Shown piece after piece: positions 55,301-64,000 of a stretch of 64,000 nt of DNA. Within the stretch, counting starts at the first letter, position 1. Every line of letters begins with the position of its first letter. The translations under genes and the position numbers were made by a program. The stretch is taken from NCBI GenBank assembly GCA_012934845.2, contig WNNJ02001986.1, positions 102,910 to 166,909 on the forward strand. Reading direction: 5' to 3'. Below the pieces are notes generated by a model. The model ran no database searches. It was not told the DNA's origin and was given only the letters and a program-made list of their open reading frames with translations. Origin of the DNA: Pomphorhynchus laevis (taxonomy: Eukaryota; Acanthocephala; Palaeacanthocephala; Echinorhynchida; Pomphorhynchidae).

Positions 55301-57270
55301 GAAGTCCGAAATTTTAATTAGCACATTACTATTTTAAGTATCTAGCATGTCATAATATTCGATAAATAGGTATATAAAATAGTAGGGATTTATAATCCTC
55401 CATGTTGTATAGGTTAAATAAAAATTCTTAATTACAGTTGTAATTAGTAAAATAATTAGAATATACAATATAGATATAAATAAGAACAATATTAGTCACT
55501 TATGAGATTGTATATTGATCGAGATTAGTCATTTATAATCACTTATTATATTTGGGGTCTGGTAATTTTGAAGTTGACTATATGTCGTACGTTTCAATAA
55601 AATAGGATGTAGGTTACGATATTTTTAATTTATTTAGTAATCGAAATAATTAATAAATTCTTTAAATATCATAAACATATAGCTGTTATTTTCACGTTAT
55701 TCAAATGAAAAATTGTATCTAATAATTGAAGTAACTTTGTTACTTCAATTATTCAATGATTTTTTTTCTCTTGGCAGTAAAAATGAAATAACCCAGTTAT
55801 TTCAATATCATTTTAACACTTGATTTATTATCATGCAATTAATTCCGTACAAAACATCTATGCATCGAGAATCCAAATTCTCAATACTAAAAGTGAAGAC
55901 TGAAATGATAGCCTATATTGAGATTTACACCACAATATACATGAAAAACCTATTTTCAATTTAATTAATTTTTCAATGAAACGTTGTTTATTAACATTTT
56001 ATGAAAATTTAATATTTTGATAGTCATTTCATAATATTTTCAATAATTGAAAATTTAAATGTTATATTTTGTGAATTAAAATTAATAGAAACACCACAAA
56101 CACAAAAACTACAATTTATTTGAAATTTTCAAATGCTCCTGCAATCATGTTTAGACCGTTTTATTAAAATAACAATTTGAACAAAATTTTAGCATTTCTT
56201 GATGCCTGAGCATTCAACATGAACAATGATAATTAAGCATTTTATTTTAAATTATTCAAAATCATTAAATAATCATAATTAATAAATAAATATAATAAAT
56301 ATCTAAATAAATATAATAAATATCTAAATAAATACGTATTAATATGTATATCCTTAATATGCAAATAATTTGTTTTACAGTTATCATATCATTTTTGGAG
56401 CAGAGTTAATTAATATTAATAATGTTAATTAACAGTCAATTAATTTCTAATAATGTTAAAGCAGAGTTAATTAATATTAATAATTAATGTGTTAATTATT
56501 AGAAATAGGTGATTTTGTAATAACAATTTACTCTAAACTTGTGTAAAGTTTCTAACTTATCGTAAATACCATTCATATTTACGATATATCGTAAAGATCA
56601 CTTATAACTATTCAACTTTTATCATCATAAACACATAAGGCATCCAAGTAGACAATTTACAATTACGGACTGTATTAAACTAGATCAAAATTATAAAAAC
56701 AGAGCAAAAGCTTAATATGAAATGTGGAAATTGACCAAGGTTTCTGCGGTCTTAGAATGACAGCATTTTGTATTAAGCGAACTTTTTCAAACAAACATGA
56801 AGTTTTAATGAATGTATGTAGAAAACAAAACCAAATTATTTGTGAACTAAGAAATCCCATGTCTCTATCTGATTTATCTAATTAATGCAACAATACGTTT
56901 ACATGTCCATTTCCTATAGCAGTTTCTTTAGTGAAAAGAACGATAAATTTTGATTATTACGATAAAAATAAAAATAAGAAACCAACCCTTAAAATATTGG
57001 TTTACATAACCCCCACAATATATCAGGGTGATGTATCCGTCAGTAAATGTTTTTTTTCCAAATAAAAAATATCACCAAATACATACCGAGTATTCAATTA
57101 AAACATCAACGTTGGCTATATCAAAATAAGTAATCTGGGCGAATACTTTTCCGTAATTTTTCTTACATAGCTACAATACTGATGATCTATGTGCTATATT
57201 GCTTCACTCCACTCTACCAGAGCAATATATCTCGTTTTTAGCTTCTATCTAGCAGTAGCGATACTTCTGC
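55301..57270. other. AT-rich intergenic DNA
   Basis: No gene was recognised. Near-perfect hairpins occur at 55721-55753 (AATAATTGAAGTAAC / GTTACTTCAATTATT, 3-nt loop), immediately followed by TGAAATAAC-CCA-GTTATTTCA (~55785), and at ~56556 (TATCGTAAATA / TATTTACGATA). A direct repeat GCAGAGTTAATTAATATTAA is found near 56400 and 56460. Confidence 0.55.
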
Positions 57271-57341
57271 TAGAGATCTCTGTGTATCTGTGACTTAATT
57301 GATTGCACATTCGTGCAATGCTGTTGTAAGTTTTTTACAGA

Positions 57342-57546
57342 CAATAAAAGCAAAAAGAGCAATCCATACATCTCCAAATCCTTAGATCCTTCTGTAACCA
57401 CATCTGTACATGATGTCGTAAAGTATGGAACAGGAAACTTCATTGGTGGTGAATCTGCTATTGCAGTAATGATGATGATCATCATGAGCGATGGTGTTTC
57501 AGATCGTCGCATGAACTTCTTTGGCTGCGGAGCAGTAATTGATTGA
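57342..57546 (+). other. Possible coding exon, unidentified
   Basis: After a good-looking acceptor (TTTTTTACAG at ~57333-57342) the plus frame reads TDNKSKKSNPYISKSLDPSV, later GNFIGGESAIAVMMMIIMSD, ending GCGAVID and TGA. The block is less AT-rich than its surroundings, but the minus strand is also open. No family is recognised and no partner exon was found. Confidence 0.25.
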
Positions 57547-57599
57547 TGAGCAGCAACAGAAAAAATGATCTAGCAAAAAATATATTACACACAGAGGTG

Positions 57600-58620
57600 A
57601 TGTAACGTTAGTACGCAGAATTTAGAATTGAAGACACTATCTTCTTGAATGAAATTTGCTACGATATGTGCAGTGTTTTATTTTTCAGTTTCTTTTAATT
57701 AGTCCTCGAAGAAAAAATTAATTAGTTAAACACAGAGTTTAAGACTCTTGGAAGATAGTATTTGAAGCGCGGAAGCTATATAATAGAAGAATAATGTTGA
57801 AATTTGTCCTAATCTTTTCAAGTAAGCTGTTTCCCTCTAATTATCACTTCAAAATAAATTTAAATGGACTAAACTATATTTTAAACCGTCTTGAAATAAA
57901 AAGTTGAAATTAAGTTTGATTAAAATGAAATCAGTTCAAATAATAGTTCACATTATCTGGAATGTAAATTTATATAATTGATGGTTGCATCAATCATCTT
58001 TTATTTTTTAGTAAGGTGCCACTTTTAATAAAATAATATTTTAAGGTATTTTTAATTATCCCGCATTTTGTTCTAATTACGCGATGTTTAATTAATTAGC
58101 ACATTGATCGTGTGATTATTACATTATAAGGAATATGATATGAATCTTTATAGCCTATAGTCTTTATAGATTAACTAGAATGCTATCAGATTTTGGCAAA
58201 AGTTCAATAACTTGGCATGTGACTTTTATATAAATGCCTGTACACAAATTACTTCCTGAAGTTTGTTTATTAAATACACATTTTATCCTATGATTTCTAC
58301 TTGAAATAATTTTTCTGATTAATAGTTTCCATTTCATTTGACCATTTCGGTAGAACACTGCAACGATCGTATGCTACTATCAACTAATATATATTTTTAA
58401 AGTCTAATTAATATTTTTAAAGTCCTTATTTTCTTATAATTTATGCTTTACTTTAAATAATTTTTAATTTATATGTTGCCATCTTAGAATAAAATAATAT
58501 TTGATTAAAATTTAGCTAAAAATTTTATTAAGTATTTTACCAATAAATACTTAGAATTTTGTAGTTAAAAAATGAAACTTATTTCTGAATTTTAAAAAAT
58601 CTTCAAAACTTTTAATTATG
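57600..58620. other. AT-rich DNA, nothing recognised
   Basis: No RNA gene, splice-supported exon or complete transposon was seen in this interval. Confidence 0.5.
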
Positions 58621-58624
58621 TATT

Positions 58625-58930
58625 CCCCGCTATTAGATATCGAAATATACTAACGTTTAGAATTAATTAGAACTGATTATGTTATTAGTCAATTCATAAT
58701 AATTAAATTTTATTTTAGATTTCAATTTTAAATTTTAACTTGAAATAAACTTTAACTTGAAATAAACTTTAAATTTTAACTTAAGCATAAATGAGTTATA
58801 AAATCTTATATAAAATTATTAAATTATCTACAATTAATTATTATTTAATTACTTATTATTTTATTCATCATTGTTTAATTTATAAATAATTTAATATACA
58901 TAGACTCAGTTACCTGATCTGATATGCTTA
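58625..58930 (+). mobile_element. PLE pseudo-LTR, solo
   Basis: Plus-strand copy of the PLE terminal body (ATTAGTCAATTCATAATAA..., AACTTGAAATAAACTTTAA) ending at the terminal motif CATAGACTCAGTTACCTGAT (~58900-58919). No RT is attached. Confidence 0.6.
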
Positions 58931-61900
58931 AAGATTTAACTTAAAGTTATAAAGTTTAATAAGTCGCTTTTTATGATAAATGACTTAATTCAAAGAAGTT
59001 TGCCATCAAAGACTGGATTTTGAATAAAAATTCCAATAGATTAGGGATATGAGTTAACATTTTATAAGTTATCTATTGTTTAAAACTATTGACAATAAGT
59101 TATCTATTATGTAACAGATCATTTAAATTTGGCAAACAACGTTAATATTTCCCCGTATTAATCAACAAATGAACAAGTTACATTTGAAAGCTCGAATCGG
59201 CTGTAGGATATATAATTTCCACACTTTACAATTTTATCCTTTAACTTTATCTCGTTAAATTTAAATCGTATTAACTAATTTATATCAACACTATCGAGAG
59301 TCCATTTTGTTTCATATTTCCATAGTCCCTAACTAGGCACTACAAGCATTTTTAGAAATCAAGATGTTTGGTTAGCTGTTTAGTTGATTAAAAGACAAAT
59401 TAGTTAAATTAATATTAATATTATATAATATTAATATTATTAATATTTTACAAGGAATGTAATTAGAAATAATTGAAGACCGAAATAATTAAAGATAATT
59501 AATTAGATAAAGATATCAATAAAGGTATAAATGACGTATGTAAACTTAAATTATATTCAATATATTAAATTAAAAGCATTATTTTAATTTTTCAATTAAT
59601 TCGGATTAGTTCGTCTGAACTTTTGATATTTTTAATGTGAATAAGCACTAAAAACGTTTTTGAATTAGTTTCAAAAACGCTAAATATCAATATAAACTTT
59701 ATTCCTGTTGAGTATAAAATTCTTGATAAATTCAAGAATATTCCCAAATTAATTAATTATTATTTTTATTGATATTATTAATATTATTTTTATTGTTTTT
59801 TAGGAATTTCCCTTTATTTTAGATAAATTCTATTTTATCAAGTTTTTCTTTATTTGATTTGTAAAATTGACATTGTCCAAATCGTTTATATCAAGGAACA
59901 ATTTGTTGCTTACTTGAAATGGACAGCACAATTGCAGATATTTTTATATTTTTAAATATTTTTTATATTTCTAAACATTATTTAGAAATTCAATTATTTT
60001 ATATGGAACCATTTACATTCAGATATTTCGAAATATCAAAAATTGTTTAAAATTATTATTTATTCATAATTTAAGCTTTAAATTTAAAATAACAAATGAA
60101 TTAAAAACATTATTACTGTTTTCCTTGTTATTATTTTAAAATTAAATGTATTATTATAATAATAATTTATTAAAATATTAAAATTTATAAAAAGTGGAAT
60201 TATTTTAATAGCTAAATTTATTTTAATACAATTTTTCTAAATTTTTTTTCTTATTTTCTATCTTATGATTATAGATCATGATAAATATGCAGATTGCAGT
60301 ACTGCAATAAAAATTGTATGTTTATATTTGAAATTTTTGAGATTTTTTAAATTCAAATCATTTTTTTCGAAAAAATTAAAAGTTGAATAACTTTTCGTGC
60401 ATTTATTGGAAAACTTTACAATGATAGCAATTACACCTGAAATTTATGCAAATAATACAAATATATTTAAAATATATAAAATATTTTAAATATAATTAAA
60501 TTTTAAATATAATTGAAGTCATTCCGACTTCAATTCGCTTAAAATTTTAAAAAATTTAATATTATTTTTTTTTCAATTTAAATATTTAAATTTGTGCTTG
60601 TTTCTCCCAAAAAATTGTCAGTTGAAAGTGTACTTACAATTCCGCTATTTTAGCACATTTTAATTTTGCTACGACAAAGTCAGTATAACGGAAAAGATCC
60701 ATAATTTATTATATAAAATATTAAAATTTATAAAATGTGGAATTATTTTAATAACTAAATTTATTTTAAAACAATTTTTCTAAATTTTGTTTCTTATTTT
60801 CTATTAGAAAAACTTTCGTTAATTATTTTTCATCATTTTTGTTTTTGTTCGATTCTTATTGATCGGGCACGCTGTCGAATTTGACAATCTTGAAATAATT
60901 GTGCAAGCAAGAAATTATAAATGCTGGTTGACAACTGAAGCTGTTGCGATTTGGATATTAAAATTAAATAAATTAATATAAAATTCAATATTAATATTAA
61001 TATAAAATAAGATCAGGTTAAATGTACAAAATCTTAAAATTCCATAGCTTAAAATGTGTAAAATCTGATATTGCATTACATTATTTTATGTTTCAAACTG
61101 TCCTGCAGATGTTCACAATCAACAAGTTTAAATAAAAACTTTTTCATTTGTTTGACATATACTGACTGGGTCAAGACCTTAACCAACGTACAAAATTTGA
61201 AAATAAATATCAATATGTGTCATTCTACTTCAATTATTTTCTTCTGTGTATTTCTGATACTCTGTTTATTAAACAAATTCGCATATATTCAAGAAGAATT
61301 TACAGACAATTTTATATGAACATTTTGTTATAACAACTAAAACGCCAAAAATAAAATTGTTCATTCCGATTTTAACGTTAATGTTCAGTATTTTTTGTCC
61401 AATTGATAATTTAAGATTAATTATGTAAACTCTTAAAATTGTATCAAATGCTTCTAAAAATGAGCAATAAAATTAAATTTGAAAATATAGAATGTAAAGC
61501 ATTATTTTCAAGAAAACTGTTATTTTTCTGAAGTACAAAACTTGGTCTTTGAGCTAAACTGGTATTATCATTTACGGCAATCATTGACCTTACAACAATG
61601 GATGGATTCGAATCTAAAGTAAACATGATATTTAGATAAACTTTTATTTTAAAAAATGATTTTTTGAAAGATGATGTATAAGAAATCGTTAAAATCATGC
61701 TAATAACAGGAAAAGTCTTTCATTAAATCTAAATGATAATAAAGCCGATGAGTCGAGTGATCGTCAGATAACATTAAAAGAATCGAATTGTGAAACTAGG
61801 TATTGGACCAGTAGCTGATGACGTCCACCTATACTGAAATGTAGCGTACTGCTGATGCCTTATAGAAAGGAGGATTAAAGTAGTGTGAAGAATAAAAATA

Positions 61901-64000
61901 GTCATCAAAATTTAAATACTAACAATGACTGCAGAAGTATATCAACTTAAAAACAGCGAAAGTTTTAATAATTTTGGCATAGAATTTATATAATTTAAAT
62001 TTGTATATTTATATATTAATATCACACTATATTATATATTAAATACTTTGCAAAATATTGAATATGCTATGTATAGCGTATATATTACATGGTGTGCATT
62101 GCATAAATATTTGTATTAAAATATATGTGGTAAAATAATAATTATTTTATTTTTCCACATCACCAAAATTTTAAATTTTTATAGATCAATCAAAGTTATT
62201 TAAATTCTATAGTTATACATTGTCTACTTTTTTAGGGATTAAAAATTCATTAGAAAATTAATTTATAATGAATTGAAAGCTAATTTTCGGAAAGTATGTT
62301 CAAATATGTACTTTCTTCTCTCAATTACAGTCATATACTTACAAATCTCATTTCATTATTATCAGTGAAGTGTTGTAGGAACAAACAAAATATAGAAGAC
62401 GTCTTTGCAATATCCAGCTCAAGTAAATTTGATGATATTAAGGAGTTTTTAGACATTAGCATTTTAGTGTATGACTTTAAAATTACAATACATTGTACCT
62501 CACGTCTATGCGTGACAATATCTCGAATGTTTTATCTCAAAATATTCTCATTATAAATCGAAACTCAAACAACTCAAGACTAGGAACTACCATAGTTATT
62601 TTGAAATTAATTACATGAGCAAACGTTTATTACCATTTACCTGTCTACTTAAGAATATAAATTTACAATTCGTCCTTATCTGTAAATAAATTGACAATGA
62701 AATCATCGAAACCATCACAGGTCTTTCGTTGTTGAACAATCATGTCGATATAATCAGATCGCTCTTCATAGCTAGACAATTACGATTAAGGAAAGAAAAC
62801 TTTTAGACATTATTGTAAAATATGATTTATGTAATCGGGACATGAGCATTCAATACACTATTCTATATACACGGATTATATTTATTATTTTATTTTATTT
62901 TTATCGTAAAATTTATCGTTCAAATTTAACGATTGATGATCTTTATTATAAAATTATATTCTGCGTATTCTAATGGAGTAAATTACTGAACGTTTAAATT
63001 ACATTTTAAAAACATTTATCACATTTTTAAATTAGGTTTATTATAAAGATAACAAATAAATTTAATATTTATTGTATTATTTTAATACAAAAATAATAAT
63101 TTTATTTTAAATTCAATTTATTAAATGAATTTAATTTATTTAAATATAAGTGTAAATAAATTCCCTTAAATTACAATTAAATTACTGAACTTTAAGATTA
63201 AAATTATATGGATTTTATTATCTTGATTTTGCAATATTTCATTAAGGTAGTTGTGGCGATACGGTAATATCACAATAATAAATATTTTATCTTTAAAAAT
63301 ATCAAACATTGAATTGTAATTCAAATTTTTAATAATAAATTTTTGATTTCTTGAATACACAGTGAACTATAAATATCGAATTAAAAAATTCTTTGTTGAA
63401 TACTTTCGTTGTAGAACGTTTCGGGTTAAAAATCACTCAACTATACTTAATATATTTAAGTATTGTTGTTACTATACTTAAATATATACTTAAATATATT
63501 ATTAGGTATAGTATTACTATACTTAATAATCAAAATATCGTTTGCAAATTAAGATAAAAGAAGTAGTCAATAAGATCTTATATTATAATAAGTTTATATT
63601 ATAATATAATATGTAATAAAATAATATCAAGATAATAACAGCATAATTGGTGATGCAATCACAAAGCATTAAACGTATTGTTAGTTATTAAGATAATAAC
63701 AGCATAATTGGTGATGCAATCACTAAGCATTAAACGTTAATATATTTAATGTCAAATTCGTGAAAGAATTCTATTATATTATGAATTTTATCTATAAACT
63801 GATCTTTATCAATTGCGTAGAGCAAGTTTTTAAATATTATATTAAATTACATAATAAAATGTAAATTAGAAAAATAACTAAAAATTAAAAACTCTTATCT
63901 AAACTAAATTGTATTATTAAATATAATTATTTATTAAATTGAACATTATAATTAAAAAATTTTATTATAAAAAATTTTAATTATAAATAACTAAAAATTA
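58931..64000. other. AT-rich intergenic DNA with two weak exon candidates and a short tandem repeat
   Basis: No gene is assigned. Weak candidates only: minus 61530-61640 (DSNPSIVVRSMIAVNDNTSL) and plus ~62371-62470 (NKQNIEDVFAISSSSKFDDI). Small hairpins lie near 59650 (CGTTTTTGAA / TTCAAAAACG) and 60515 (ATTGAAGTC / GACTTCAAT). At 63627-63737 the block GATAATAACAGCATAATTGG plus TGATGCAATCAC.AAGCATTA occurs twice with a 62-bp period. Confidence 0.5.

Overview
This window is very AT-rich eukaryotic DNA, almost certainly from an invertebrate animal. Two genes have spliceosomal GT-AG introns, and many of those introns are only 41-63 nt long while others run to several kb. The host genes are metazoan and two of them are ciliary: CC2D2A (ciliary transition zone) and ODAD4/TTC25 (docking of outer dynein arms). 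The third is a canonical G-protein beta subunit. Standard stop codons are used. I saw no tRNA, rRNA or CRISPR array. The species cannot be named from the sequence alone.

Layout. Positions 1-3.8 kb hold a Penelope-like element (PLE) complex interrupted by a hAT MITE with a perfect 8-bp target duplication and by an unrelated 0.27-kb insert. At 3.9-4.6 kb lies one arm of a ~728-bp inverted duplication whose other arm is at 45.5-46.3 kb. At 4.86-5.25 kb is a thioredoxin/PDI-domain fragment. From 16.4 kb down to 5.3 kb (minus strand) runs a CC2D2A-like gene in at least 11 small exons; its introns hold a LINE 3' end, PLE terminal repeats, MITEs and a Naiad-type PLE copy with its GIY-YIG endonuclease placed before the reverse transcriptase. 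Positions 17-23 kb hold a fold-back element, a run of hairpins and two CR1/L2-like LINE fragments. Positions 23.0-25.3 kb are a 12-bp minisatellite, and 25.8-29.0 kb a tandem PLE array. Positions 29.1-32.4 kb carry an intronless ODAD4-like gene with a duplicated exon fragment downstream. From 47.1 kb down to 35.3 kb (minus strand) is an 8-exon Gbeta gene encoding 342 aa; its fourth intron contains an inverted PLE pair.

From 47.66 to 52.05 kb (plus strand), divergent from the Gbeta gene and ~0.6 kb from its start codon, is an uninterrupted 1461-codon ORF. Its first ~995 residues are a complete LINE of the type with a restriction-enzyme-like endonuclease (RLE). The last ~465 residues are an Asn/Ser/Asp-rich tail unlike any LINE I know. 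A ~240-bp piece of that tail recurs inside the Naiad copy at 14 kb. Positions 52-64 kb are mostly AT-rich intergenic DNA with an RTE-like 3' tail, one PLE terminal repeat and small repeats.

The most unusual observations are the intact LINE-plus-tail ORF and its displaced fragment; a conserved ~105-nt structured segment in the PLE terminal repeats that carries hammerhead-ribozyme core words in permuted order; and a striking excess of near-perfect hairpins (stems of 10-18 bp) throughout the window.
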